Below are positions 22,307 to 30,605 of a DNA stretch of 36,822 bases, in pieces. Position 1 is the first letter of the stretch. Every line of letters starts with the position of its first letter. Source of the DNA: Oscillospiraceae bacterium (GTDB lineage Bacteria; Bacillota; Clostridia; Oscillospirales; CAG-272). A program made the translations under genes and the position numbers. The stretch spans positions 1-36,822 of the forward strand of contig SVSQ01000010.1 in NCBI GenBank assembly GCA_015064245.1, given 5' to 3'. Under the pieces are notes generated by a model, which worked only from the letters and a program-made list of their open reading frames with translations, made no database searches and was not told the DNA's origin.

Positions 22307-23578
22307 TTAAATATTTCCCAGCGCCTGCTCGATGTCCGCGATGATGTCATCCGCGTCCTCGATACCGACGGAGAATCTGATGAGGTCGGGGCTTACGCCT
22401 GCCTCAACGAGCTGCTGGTCGGAGAGCTGACGGTGAGTGGTGGATGCGGGGTGAAGAACACAGGTTCTTGCGTCCGCAACGTGTGTTACGACTGCCGCGA
22501 GCTTCAGGCTGTCCATAAACTTGGTAGCCGCTGCTCTTCCGCCCTTGATACCGAAGCAGATAACTCCGCAAGTGCCGTTCGGCATATACTTCTGAGCGAG
22601 ATCGTAATACTTACTGGAAGGCATGGAAGGATAGTTGATCCAGCTGATCTTATCGTTTGCCTCAAGGTACTGAGCGACCTTCGTTGCGTTCTCACAGTGG
22701 CGGGGAACACGAAGGTGGAGAGTTTCAAGTCCGAGATTGAGAAGGAATGCGTTCTGGGGAGACTGCATTGAACCAAGGTCTCTCATAAGCTGAACGAGGC
22801 ACTTGGTGATATAAGCGGACTTTCCGAAGCTCTTGGTGTAGGTCAGACCGTGGTAGGAATCGTCGGGGGTGGTAAGACCGGGGAATTTTTCAGCGTGAGC
22901 GTCCCAGTCAAATGTACCGCCGTCAACTACAACGCCGCCGAGAGCGCAAGCGTGACCGTCCATATACTTTGTTGTGGAGTGAACGACGATGTCCGCGCCG
23001 AACTCAAAGGGTCTGAGATTTACGGGTGTGGGGAAGGTATTGTCAACGATCAGCGGAACGCCGTGAGCGTGAGCGACCTTAGCGAACTTCTCGATATCGA
23101 GAACGATGAGGGCTGGGTTAGATACTGTCTCGGCAAATACCGCCTTGGTGTTCTCCTTGAATGCGGCGTTGAGGGTCTCCTCGTCCGCGTCGGGATGAAC
23201 GAAGGTGAAATCGATGCCCAGCTTCTTCATAGTAACGGAGAAGAGATTGAACGTACCGCCGTAAATTGCGGAAGCGGCGACGACGTGGTCACCTGCAGAG
23301 CAGATATTGAAAACGGAATAGAAGCTTGCCGCCTGACCGGATGACGTCAGCATTGCGCCGACACCGCCTTCGAGAGCCGCGATCTTAGCCGCAACTGCGT
23401 CGCAGGTGGGGTTTGCAAGACGGGTGTAGAAGTAGCCGCTCTCTTCGAGGTCGAAGAGCTTACCCATCTGCTCGGATGATTCGTATTTGAATGTAGTACT
23501 CTGAACTATCGGTACTACTCTGGGTTCGCCGTTTTTGGGTGTGTAACCGGCTTGAACACATTTTGTGCTGAATTTCAT
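22307..23578 (-). CDS. metY: O-acetylhomoserine sulfhydrylase (aminocarboxypropyltransferase)
   Basis: This PLP enzyme of the Cys/Met metabolism class makes homocysteine from O-acetylhomoserine and sulfide, or methionine from methanethiol. It has 423 residues, the MetY length, longer than the roughly 380-residue MetB/MetC group. The PLP lysine lies in the motif HSTTKYMDGHA near residue 206, with VPLIVDNTFPTP before it. The phosphate-binding SSGQAA segment is near residue 80. The C-terminus has the ARTCVLHPASTTHRQL and SVGIEDADDIIADIEQAL motifs. ATG at 23578 with AAAGGAAT upstream. A 17-bp perfect palindrome (23630-23646) about 50 bp upstream could be an operator. It is transcribed alone and ends at a strong hairpin. 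Confidence 0.94.
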   Translation of the reverse strand: MKFSTKCVQAGYTPKNGEPRVVPIVQSTTFKYESSEQMGKLFDLEESGYFYTRLANPTCDAVAAKIAALEGGVGAMLTSSGQAASFYSVFNICSAGDHVVAASAIYGGTFNLFSVTMKKLGIDFTFVHPDADEETLNAAFKENTKAVFAETVSNPALIVLDIEKFAKVAHAHGVPLIVDNTFPTPVNLRPFEFGADIVVHSTTKYMDGHACALGGVVVDGGTFDWDAHAEKFPGLTTPDDSYHGLTYTKSFGKSAYITKCLVQLMRDLGSMQSPQNAFLLNLGLETLHLRVPRHCENATKVAQYLEANDKISWINYPSMPSSKYYDLAQKYMPNGTCGVICFGIKGGRAAATKFMDSLKLAAVVTHVADARTCVLHPASTTHRQLSDQQLVEAGVSPDLIRFSVGIEDADDIIADIEQALGNI

Positions 23579-23629
23579 TTTATTTTCATTCCTTTCGCAG
23601 GGTGCGCCTGAGGGGGCGTGTAATTATTT

Positions 23630-23646
23630 TTGCGGTAATACCGCAA
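23630..23646. promoter_or_regulatory. Perfect 17-bp palindrome upstream of metY
   Basis: TTGCGGTA-A-TACCGCAA is a perfect inverted repeat with 8-bp arms. No T-run follows, so it is not a terminator. The -10-like TATAAA near 23652 on the minus strand lies just upstream of it, so an operator is plausible. Confidence 0.4.
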
Positions 23647-23699
23647 GAGATTTTATATGAGTAGATTTTTTGATTTTTCTATTAAAATATCTTTTTAGT

Positions 23700-24022
23700 T
23701 TAGTTCTTCATTTCTTTCCTCTTTCTTTCCGAAGAAAGAAGAAAGAAAAGGAAGCAAAGAAAGAAGAAAGAAACGGGTGCTATCATACCACGAAAATCCT
23801 CGCGTTACGCACTCCGTGCGCTCGGATTTTGGGATGTGTAAAATTTGAGTATATTTTTCAATATGGGTAGGAGATGTACGCTCTTGTTGAAATAGGGATG
23901 CAACTTTTCCGAAGGAAAAATTACCAAGATTTCTCTGACATTGATGCCCTCGCGGTGTCAATGTCAGAGAAGTTCTTTGCGCAGCTTTCTTTCAAGAAAG
24001 CGCGTCTCCCCTTTTTCAGCGA
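23700..24022 (-). repeat. Composite structured repeat downstream of glnS
   Basis: In glnS orientation, 10-52 bp past the stop, there is GGGGAGACGCGCTTTCTTGA, shared with the aconitase-like gene's 3' flank, forming GCTTTCTT-GA-AAGAAAGC. Next is a perfect 14-bp stem, TTCTCTGACATTGA (23931-23944) / TCAATGTCAGAGAA (23958-23971), then TTTTCC-GAA-GGAAAA (about 23905-23919). An AAAATCC...GGATTTT module (about 23803-23845, shared with 17970-18015) follows. It ends in a polypyrimidine/polypurine hairpin and GGAAAGAAATG (about 23708-23770). No gene is supported here. Confidence 0.8.
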
Positions 24023-24031
24023 GAATGTAAC

Positions 24032-25690
24032 TTATGCTTTCTTACCGGAGCCGTCTTTGAGGGTAACGATGCGGTTGAAGGTGTTCGGGTACTTACTGTC
24101 AGCGCAGAAGTAACCGGTACGAACGAACTGGAACTTCTCTTCAGGCTTAGCGTCAACAAGGGAGTTTTCAACGAGAGCGTTGTCAAGAGTAACAACGGAC
24201 TCAGCGTTCAGATAGTCGTCGTAGGTCTTATCCTCGGGAATATCGCCTGTGTTCTCGATAGTGAACAGACGGTCGTAAAGCTTGACGGTGCACTTGCTTG
24301 CGCCCTGCTCGGAAAGCCAATGGATAGTACCCTTGATCTTTCTGCCATCGAGAGGATTGCCGTTAGCCGCTTCAAGATCTGCGGTACAGCGGATCTCCTT
24401 GATGCTTCCGTCGTCGTTCTTGACGATCTCGTTGCACTTAACGATATAAGCGCCCATCAGACGAACCTCGCCGTCGGGCTTCATACGGAAGAACTTCGGC
24501 GGGGGAACCTCAGCGAAGTCATCCGCATCGATATAGATCTCGCGGGTAAAGGGAACCTTTCTCGTTCCTGCCTCGGGGTTCTGGGGATTGTTGGGAAGCT
24601 CGAAATACTCCACCTTATCCTCGGGATAGTTTGTGATCACGACCTTGATGGGCTTCAGAACAGCGATTCTTCTCTGAGCCTTTTCGTTAAGCTCGTCGCG
24701 GATGCAAGCCTCAAGCTGTTCGATAGCGACAAGGCTGTTAGCCTTTGCAACGCCCGTGCGGCGAACGAACTCGAATATAGACTCAGGCGTATATCCTCTT
24801 CTGCGGAGACCGCAAAGGGTGGGCATACGGGGATCGTCCCAACCGTCAACAAGTCCGGTTTCGACCAGCTTACGCAGGTAACGCTTACTCATAACGGTAT
24901 AGGTCACGTTAAGGCGCGCGAACTCTCTCTGCTTGGGCTTGGGATCAAAGCCGCCGATATTCTCGATGACCCACTCGTAAAGAGGACGGTGGTTTTCAAA
25001 TTCAAGAGAACAGAGGGAATACGTGATACCCTCAAGGGCGTCCTGAATGGGGTGAGCGTAGTCGTAAAGCGGATAGATGCACCACTTATCGCCCTGACGG
25101 TGATGGTGCGCGCGGACTATTCTGTAGATCGCGGGGTCACGCATATTGATGTTGGGAGACGCCATATCGATCTTTGCGCGGAGCGTCTTTGCTCCGTCCT
25201 CGAACTCGCCGTTCTTCATTCTTTCAAAGAGATCCAGGTTCTCTTCAACGGTTCTGTTTCTGTAGGGGCTCTCCTTACCGGGCTCTGTAAGAGTACCTCT
25301 GTACTCTCTCATCTCATCCGCGGAAAGATCGCAGACGTACGCCTTGCCGTCCTTTATCAGCTTTACAGCGAACTCGTAGCACTTATCGAAATAGTCGGAG
25401 CCGTAATAAACACCGCCGGACGGAACTGCGCCCAGCCACTGAAGGTCCTCGTAGATGGAGTCAACGTACTCGGTGTCCTCTTTGGTGGGATTTGTATCGT
25501 CGTAACGGAGATTGAAAAGTCCGCCGTACTTTTTCGCCGTGGTGTAGTTTATCCAGATAGCCTTAGCGGAGCCGATGTGGAGATAACCGTTGGGCTCGGG
25601 TGGGAAACGGGTGTGTACCGTATCGTTTACGCCTGCCGCCAGCTCGCTGTCTATAATGTCGTGTATAAAATTAGAGCTTACTTCTTCCAT
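24032..25690 (-). CDS. glnS: Glutaminyl-tRNA synthetase
   Basis: GlnRS attaches glutamine to tRNA-Gln directly. It has 552 residues, the bacterial GlnRS size. The class I HIGH motif is PEPNGYLHIGS (residues 31-41) and the KMSKS loop is VMSKR (266-270), both diagnostic of GlnRS. GITYSLCSLEFENHRPLYEW (222-241) is also GlnRS-specific. The C-terminal part has the two beta-barrel anticodon-binding domains. Many Firmicutes make Gln-tRNA through GatCAB instead, but a number of Clostridia have GlnRS. It lies downstream of gltX on the same strand with a long palindrome between them. ATG at 25690 with AAAGGAAC upstream. Confidence 0.97.
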   Translation of the reverse strand: MEEVSSNFIHDIIDSELAAGVNDTVHTRFPPEPNGYLHIGSAKAIWINYTTAKKYGGLFNLRYDDTNPTKEDTEYVDSIYEDLQWLGAVPSGGVYYGSDYFDKCYEFAVKLIKDGKAYVCDLSADEMREYRGTLTEPGKESPYRNRTVEENLDLFERMKNGEFEDGAKTLRAKIDMASPNINMRDPAIYRIVRAHHHRQGDKWCIYPLYDYAHPIQDALEGITYSLCSLEFENHRPLYEWVIENIGGFDPKPKQREFARLNVTYTVMSKRYLRKLVETGLVDGWDDPRMPTLCGLRRRGYTPESIFEFVRRTGVAKANSLVAIEQLEACIRDELNEKAQRRIAVLKPIKVVITNYPEDKVEYFELPNNPQNPEAGTRKVPFTREIYIDADDFAEVPPPKFFRMKPDGEVRLMGAYIVKCNEIVKNDDGSIKEIRCTADLEAANGNPLDGRKIKGTIHWLSEQGASKCTVKLYDRLFTIENTGDIPEDKTYDDYLNAESVVTLDNALVENSLVDAKPEEKFQFVRTGYFCADSKYPNTFNRIVTLKDGSGKKA

Positions 25691-25737
25691 TTTATTTTCG
25701 TTCCTTTCGGTTTATATATCGTAATGGGTGATATTAA

Positions 25738-25859
25738 AGCCTTCTCCAGCGGGAGAAGGGGGACCATCGTAGATGGTGGATGAGGTGTAAAAAGTTCAAA
25801 TACAACGAACACCTCATCCGTCAGCCTGCAGCTGACACCTTCTCCCACAGGAGAAGGCT
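25738..25859. repeat. 122-bp imperfect palindrome between gltX and glnS
   Basis: AGCCTTCTCC...GGAGAAGGCT ends enclose GGATGAGGTGT...ACACCTCATCC. The outer arm AGCCTTCTCCAGCGGGAGAA is itself a small hairpin. A related copy lies at 30606-30734. It can form a long transcript hairpin in either direction. Confidence 0.88.
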
Positions 25860-25884
25860 AATTTTCCGCAAGCATTGTGTATTT

Positions 25885-27591
25885 TTAAAGCTCGTCTGCG
25901 TAAGAAATCATTCTTGCCTTGACTCTGTCTGCGCCGAGGATACGCATTACCTCGTACATATCGGGGGAGTTAAGTCTGCCTGTTACCGCAAGGCGCAGGA
26001 AGGAGGAAACGTCCGCAACGCTTCCCTTGAAGCTTTCGGGAGACGCCTTGTACGCCTTCATATCCGATGCGTAGCCGTACTTTTCCGCCGTCGCCTTGAT
26101 CTTATCAAACCAAGCGTTCTGGTCGTCTGCGGCGTCAAACTGCTCTGCGAAGTCCTTAAGAACTTTCTTTACGTCCTCGATATCCGTTCCCTCGGGGAAG
26201 TTGTCAGTGATATTGAACAGCTCGTCGTAGAAGAAGCCCATATAAGCCTTGACCTCGCCCCAAGCGCCGAAATCCTTTCTCGGCTTCTTACCGCCTCTGC
26301 CTATTGCAAAGATGGACTTAGCGTAGTCCGCGTCTCTTTCCAGAAGCGCCGCAAATTCGGGATCGAACTCCCTTGCCCACTCGCAAACGCCGTCGTAGAT
26401 CTGATCTGCGGTGTACTTGCAAAGCACGTTCTTGGAAACGTCTCCAAGCTTTGCGAAGTCGAAGAGACAGCCCGAGGTGCTCATCTTCTTTATGGAGAAG
26501 GGGAAATCGGTATATTTCTTATCGGGGTTCTGAGCGTGCCACTCCTCGTAGTTGGAGTTAAGGAGCGTCATCACGTACTCCATTACGCACTCGGGAGCGT
26601 AGCCCATACGCTTATAGTCGTTCATATTAGCGCCCATATCTCTCTTGGAGAGCTTTTTCTTAGCGCCGTTTTCAAGCTTCATTATCTGAGCGATGTGCAT
26701 ATACTTAGGAAGCTTGAAGCCCAGATACTTGAAGAGCTGGATGTGCTTTGGGAGCGAAGGCAGCCACTCCTCGCCTCTGATAACGTGAGTAGTTCCCATA
26801 AGTCTGTCGTCCACCGCGTGAGCGAAGTGGTATGTGGGGATACCGTCGCTCTTGAGCAGGACGAAGTCCTCGTCGTTCTCGGGAACCTCGAGATTGCCTT
26901 TTATAAGGTCGGTGAAGGGGTGCTTTACCGAAACGTCTCCGTCCGTCTTTATACGGAGAACGAAGTTTTCCCCTTTTTCAAGAGAGGCTTTTACGTCATC
27001 AAGATCAAAACGTCTCTGATCCAGCATCTGCTCTCTTGCCGCCTCGGCGTCGAAATGCCAGTCCTTAGACTTGATCTCCTCTTTTTTGTCGGATGAGTTC
27101 AGCTTCTCAAGCTCCTCTGCAGTTGTAAAGCAGGGGTACGCCTTACCCTCTTTTACCAGCTGCTTTGCGAAAACGTGATAGATCGGACCTCTCTGACTCT
27201 GTCGGTACGGACCGTAGATACCCGTCTCACCGTCAGCCGTTGCGCCCTCGTCGAACTTGATGCCGTAATGCGCCAGGGTGTTGATAAGGTTTTCAGCCGC
27301 GCCCTCAACCTCACGCTTGGCGTCCGTGTCCTCTATTCTGAGGATGAAAACGCCACCGCTCTGGTGAGCCAGACGCTCGCCTACTGTCGTTGGGAAAAGT
27401 CCGCCGAAATGGAGAAATCCCGTAGGGCTGGGAGCGAATCGGGTTACTTTTGCGCCTTCGGGGAGCTTTCTCGCCGGGAAACGGGCGATGCACTCCTCGG
27501 GGCTTTCAGTCACGTTCGGGAAAAGCAGCTCCGCAAGAGCGGCGCAAGCCTCTGTGTTTGTAAAGTCAAAAAAATCTTTCTTATCCGTCAT
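25885..27591 (-). CDS. gltX: Glutamyl-tRNA synthetase, atypical long form
   Basis: GluRS-type class I synthetase, 568 residues against about 480-500 for standard bacterial GluRS. About 48 residues precede the catalytic motif, including FDFTNTEACAALAELLFP. The HIGH motif reads RFAPSPTGFLHFGG (residues 51-64), with HFGG instead of the usual H(I/V)GG. The KMSKS loop is KLSKR (313-317). The glutamate-type RIEDTDAKREVEG and HVIRGEEWLPS blocks are present. The C-terminal anticodon region is divergent. It precedes glnS on the same strand. This looks like the second GluRS type found in some Clostridia, but whether it charges tRNA-Glu only cannot be told here. ATG at 27591 with GGAAGGAAA upstream. Confidence 0.92.
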   Translation of the reverse strand: MTDKKDFFDFTNTEACAALAELLFPNVTESPEECIARFPARKLPEGAKVTRFAPSPTGFLHFGGLFPTTVGERLAHQSGGVFILRIEDTDAKREVEGAAENLINTLAHYGIKFDEGATADGETGIYGPYRQSQRGPIYHVFAKQLVKEGKAYPCFTTAEELEKLNSSDKKEEIKSKDWHFDAEAAREQMLDQRRFDLDDVKASLEKGENFVLRIKTDGDVSVKHPFTDLIKGNLEVPENDEDFVLLKSDGIPTYHFAHAVDDRLMGTTHVIRGEEWLPSLPKHIQLFKYLGFKLPKYMHIAQIMKLENGAKKKLSKRDMGANMNDYKRMGYAPECVMEYVMTLLNSNYEEWHAQNPDKKYTDFPFSIKKMSTSGCLFDFAKLGDVSKNVLCKYTADQIYDGVCEWAREFDPEFAALLERDADYAKSIFAIGRGGKKPRKDFGAWGEVKAYMGFFYDELFNITDNFPEGTDIEDVKKVLKDFAEQFDAADDQNAWFDKIKATAEKYGYASDMKAYKASPESFKGSVADVSSFLRLAVTGRLNSPDMYEVMRILGADRVKARMISYADEL

Positions 27592-27723
27592 TTCTATATT
27601 TCCTTCCTGAAATATGTGGTATTAATTATTATTTGGGTCTTGTCACATTTTGCGACTGTAAATTAAAATTTTGATTTATAGGTGAGGTTGCAAATGTTTT
27701 TTATACAAACGCCCTTAATGTTT

Positions 27724-27840
27724 GTAGGGACCGGCGTCCTCGACGGTCCGGCAGGCATCTGCCTGCAAAGAAACAAATTATTTGGTAAAGACGGATGTGC
27801 TTTATAGATTTTACGGACCGTCGAGGACGCCGGTCCCTAC
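27724..27840. repeat. 27-bp perfect inverted repeat flanking a 63-bp spacer
   Basis: The 27 bases at 27724-27750 (GTAGGGACCGGCGTCCTCGA then CGGTCCG) are exactly complementary to 27814-27840. The spacer has a second hairpin, GCAGGC-ATCT-GCCTGC, and the motif AAGACGGATGT (27788-27798). It lies between gltX and the HAD gene and may terminate the HAD operon. No gene is present. Confidence 0.9.
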
Positions 27841-27878
27841 AGTTTTTTGTGCGATCACACCTATAAACTCACAATCTA

Positions 27879-28553
27879 TCAACCATTTGCTGTTGCAAAA
27901 CCATTATTCAAAATAAACTCTCTCAGCTCTGCAACGCTGTCCACCGTCTTAAACGGCTTTGCCTGCGCGTTCAGCTCGGGATCGCCAAATCCGTACGTCA
28001 CCTCTACGCATTTTATACCGTTCAGCGCGGCGCCGATTATGTCGTAATGGGTGTCGCCAACCATAAGCGTCTCCGCCTTGTCAAGTCCGTGTCGTTCGAT
28101 AAGCGTTTTGATAACGTCCTCTTTTTTGCCCAGTCTGCCGTCCAGCGTATCGCCGCAGACCGCGAAGAAATACTGCGATACTCCGAACTTCTCAATTATC
28201 CTTCTTGCAAAGACCTCGGGCTTCGAGGTGGCAAGTATCACGCGGTAGCCCTTTTCCGAAAGCTCTCGGAGCAGATCGGCTATGCCGTCGTAGAGGCAGA
28301 GCTCAAATATTCCCTTGTCTCTGTAATACTCTCGGTAATGATCCACCGCCTCTCTTGAGGTACGCTCGTCCATTCCGAATCGCTTTGCGTAAGAGACCGT
28401 AAGCGGCGGTCCGATGAACGGTAGCAGGGAGTCCCTCTCGGGCTTTTCAATATGCGGGTAGTAGGTCAGAGAATGATATATGGAGTTGGTTATTCCCTCG
28501 AAGTTGTTGGAAATTGTTCCGTCGAGATCGAAAAGAATATTTTTATAGGACAT
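27879..28553 (-). CDS. HAD-superfamily phosphatase (phosphoglycolate phosphatase-like)
   Basis: This 224-residue HAD hydrolase is of subfamily IA. Motif I is NILFDLDGTISNN (nucleophile D9, acid D11), motif II is ILATSKPE, motif III includes the lysine of GRLGKKEDV, and motif IV is MVGDTHYDIIGA. The cap domain is helical (residues about 15-85). Close relatives are annotated as phosphoglycolate phosphatase or 5'-nucleotidase, but the substrate cannot be fixed from sequence. The start was set at the ATG at 28553; an upstream in-frame TTG would place the AAAGGAA site inside the gene. It is the last gene of a three-gene minus-strand operon, 45 bp after the transporter. Confidence 0.9.
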   Translation of the reverse strand: MSYKNILFDLDGTISNNFEGITNSIYHSLTYYPHIEKPERDSLLPFIGPPLTVSYAKRFGMDERTSREAVDHYREYYRDKGIFELCLYDGIADLLRELSEKGYRVILATSKPEVFARRIIEKFGVSQYFFAVCGDTLDGRLGKKEDVIKTLIERHGLDKAETLMVGDTHYDIIGAALNGIKCVEVTYGFGDPELNAQAKPFKTVDSVAELREFILNNGFATANG

Positions 28554-28597
28554 ATTTATGACCGTTCCTTTCTTACGCAAAGGGTGTGTTGAATTTT

Positions 28598-29548
28598 TTA
28601 AAGCAATTTAAGCAGCATCGCCACCACGGGCATGGTCACAAGCGAAAGCAGGGTGCTTATGGAAACGAATTTAGACGCCGTCACCGTATCGGACGAGAAC
28701 TTTTCTGCAAACATACTTGTAGCGGACGCTGCGGGAGTTGCCGCGCAGATGAGGACTACCGCAAAGCCCGTCGCGTCGTAAAATCCGAGGAGCTTGCACA
28801 AAAACAGCACCGCAAACGCCGCCGCGGGGAATATGAACAGCCTCAGGGCAAGTCCGATATACAGATAAACGTCTTTGAACGCTCCCTTCAGCTTCAGATC
28901 CGCAAGTCTCATTCCTATTATCATCATGGACATGGGAGCGACGGTATTTTTGAGCATATTCAGCGCCTCCTCCGCAAATCCCGAAACGGGAGCGGGAAGA
29001 TACGAATAGATATCAAGACAAAAGATTATTATTCCGATGAAGGTGGGGATCGTCGCCGCATTGAGGAACATCTTCTTAAAGGATATATACGATCTGTCCT
29101 CCGAATATATCAGCGCGCCGAGTGACCAGCAGAAAAAGTTGAAGCCGATTATGTAAACAGACGCGTAGATCGCGGACTCGTTTCCGAGGATCATCGTGAT
29201 AAGCGGTATTCCCATGTAACCCGCATTGGCGAAAACCGTTCCGAAACGGTAGACCTTCGCCGTTTCCTTTGGAGCTTTTCTGAAAAACAGCCAGCAGGAA
29301 GCGAAGAACATTATGTGTATGGCGAAGCTGAGGACAAGTATCGTAAGGGCTGTCTTCAAGATCGCCGCGTCAAAGGGGCGGAAGAATCCCACCACCAGCA
29401 TAGCGGGCTGGGTTATGTAAAGTATGGTATTGGTAAATCCGAGAGGCAGATTATCAGCGGCAAGCTTCGTCTTACGCATGATAAAGCCGGGTATTATCAT
29501 AAAGAACAGCAACAGCACCGCTCGGAACAAAACCGCTATATCGACCAT
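28598..29548 (-). CDS. AEC-family transporter (auxin efflux carrier/malonate permease type)
   Basis: This integral membrane protein of 316 residues has about ten hydrophobic segments. It begins VDIAVLFRAVLLLFFMIIPG with the conserved first helix, and LGFTNTILYITQPAMLV and FANAGYMGIPLI are the family hallmarks. In the second half, TVAPMSMMIIGMRL and ICAATPAASATSMFAEKF are characteristic. Members export or import organic acids such as malate or malonate, but the solute here is unknown. It lies between the HAD gene and a small membrane protein gene. ATG at 29548 with AAAGGAAT, which is the end of a 10-bp tandem repeat. Confidence 0.9.
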   Translation of the reverse strand: MVDIAVLFRAVLLLFFMIIPGFIMRKTKLAADNLPLGFTNTILYITQPAMLVVGFFRPFDAAILKTALTILVLSFAIHIMFFASCWLFFRKAPKETAKVYRFGTVFANAGYMGIPLITMILGNESAIYASVYIIGFNFFCWSLGALIYSEDRSYISFKKMFLNAATIPTFIGIIIFCLDIYSYLPAPVSGFAEEALNMLKNTVAPMSMMIIGMRLADLKLKGAFKDVYLYIGLALRLFIFPAAAFAVLFLCKLLGFYDATGFAVVLICAATPAASATSMFAEKFSSDTVTASKFVSISTLLSLVTMPVVAMLLKLL

Positions 29549-29555
29549 TTTTCAG

Positions 29556-29599
29556 TTAATTCCTTTCTATTCCTCTCTATTCCTCTCTATTCCACTCTA
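29556..29599 (-). repeat. 10-bp tandem repeat carrying AGGAAT ribosome-binding cores
   Basis: On the minus strand the unit AGGAATAGAG or a one-base variant repeats about 4.4 times. It starts at the upstream gene's TAG stop and ends in the AGGAAT just before the transporter ATG. The 48-bp spacer between the two genes is almost entirely this repeat. Confidence 0.85.
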
Positions 29600-30457
29600 T
29601 TCCTCGGTATAAAATAACAATCTCGCTCCGAAGTAGACCGAAAACGCCAGGCAGTAGATCATTATGACCGTATCAAAGAAAGAGGGATTTTTTCCGAAAA
29701 GAAGCATTACCAGCCGTCCGAAATTAAAACCGAAGCTCACTATGAATCCAACGCTGAGAAACGCCAGTCTTCTTTTTATCGATAGCGCTCCTGTTCTGAG
29801 CTTTATATCGAACATTATTCCCAAAAGACACAGAATGAGACAAATGTGCTCCGCTATTCTGTAATGGGACGGAATTGGCAGGCTCATATCGAAATAGCAT
29901 TTTATCACCGTAAAAAAGAACCATAGACAGCCAACGCTTCCGCAGTAAAGGTGCGCTTTTCCGAAGAAGCCGCCTCCCATATCCGCAAGCTCGGGTACGA
30001 AATAGAGGGCGAGAGCAAACGCCAGCACAAGTCTTAATATCTCAAACCACGGGGAGAAAAGATAGTTTACCTCAAGCGAGATCATAACGAAATCCGCAAG
30101 GGACTCAAGGAATATTACAAGCGCCGTAACGTAACGCGCCGCTTTAACGGGAAGCGGATCGAATCTGAAATAGAAATCGTATCTGTTTTCCTCGGGAAAA
30201 AGATATTCCGTTTCTTTTTCCTTTGGAATGAAGACGCACATTATCGCGGCTGCGAGTGAGCAAAGCACCGCCGCGGTTTCGGCAAGAGGCGCGAACACTG
30301 CGTTCTGAGCGTACACGCCCTTCTCCGTATCGAACTCCAAAACGAGGGCTGCGGAAAATATGACCGCGCAGACTACTGCAGAAAGGAGCGCGAACATTCT
30401 GACTGCGCGTTTTCTGAAATAGTGATTTTCTATATCTTTTCCCGCTAATTTGTTCAT
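29597..30457 (-). CDS. Polytopic membrane protein of unknown function
   Basis: I do not recognise this 286-residue protein. A short cytoplasmic N-terminus (MNKLAGKDIENHYFRKRAVR) is followed by about eight hydrophobic helices, near residues 21-41, 53-76, 105-125, 133-152, 165-185, 197-217, 228-246 and 260-282. A soluble loop EKETEYLFPEENRYDFYFRF sits between helices 2 and 3. No catalytic motif stands out. The start was set at the ATG at 30457 with GGAAGGAT upstream; an extension to 30502 overlaps the leader. It is the first gene of the operon with the AEC transporter and HAD phosphatase, driven by the promoter at 30510-30538. Confidence 0.75.
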   Translation of the reverse strand: MNKLAGKDIENHYFRKRAVRMFALLSAVVCAVIFSAALVLEFDTEKGVYAQNAVFAPLAETAAVLCSLAAAIMCVFIPKEKETEYLFPEENRYDFYFRFDPLPVKAARYVTALVIFLESLADFVMISLEVNYLFSPWFEILRLVLAFALALYFVPELADMGGGFFGKAHLYCGSVGCLWFFFTVIKCYFDMSLPIPSHYRIAEHICLILCLLGIMFDIKLRTGALSIKRRLAFLSVGFIVSFGFNFGRLVMLLFGKNPSFFDTVIMIYCLAFSVYFGARLLFYTEE

Positions 30458-30509
30458 AGCGATCCTTCCTTTCCGGAGTTTTGATAAATACAAACACTTC
30501 ATTCATTTT

Positions 30510-30538
30510 ATTATATACCATTTTGCGTTATTTTGCAA
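30510..30538 (-). promoter_or_regulatory. Sigma-A promoter of the membrane protein-transporter-HAD operon
   Basis: On the minus strand: -35 TTGCAA (30533-30538), a 17-bp spacer, and -10 TATAAT (30510-30515). It is about 50 bp before the ATG. Confidence 0.85.
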
Positions 30539-30605
30539 GAGTATTTTTAGTTTTTTTTTCGAGATATTGAAATTTTTTGTTTATCGATAAAGGTTCAACC
30601 TTTAT

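Noticed and set aside
24320..25783. 487-residue plus-strand frame opposite glnS, and a similar one opposite gltX
   Set aside because: These are shadow frames of the GC-rich third positions of the synthetase genes, and the real products are unambiguous.
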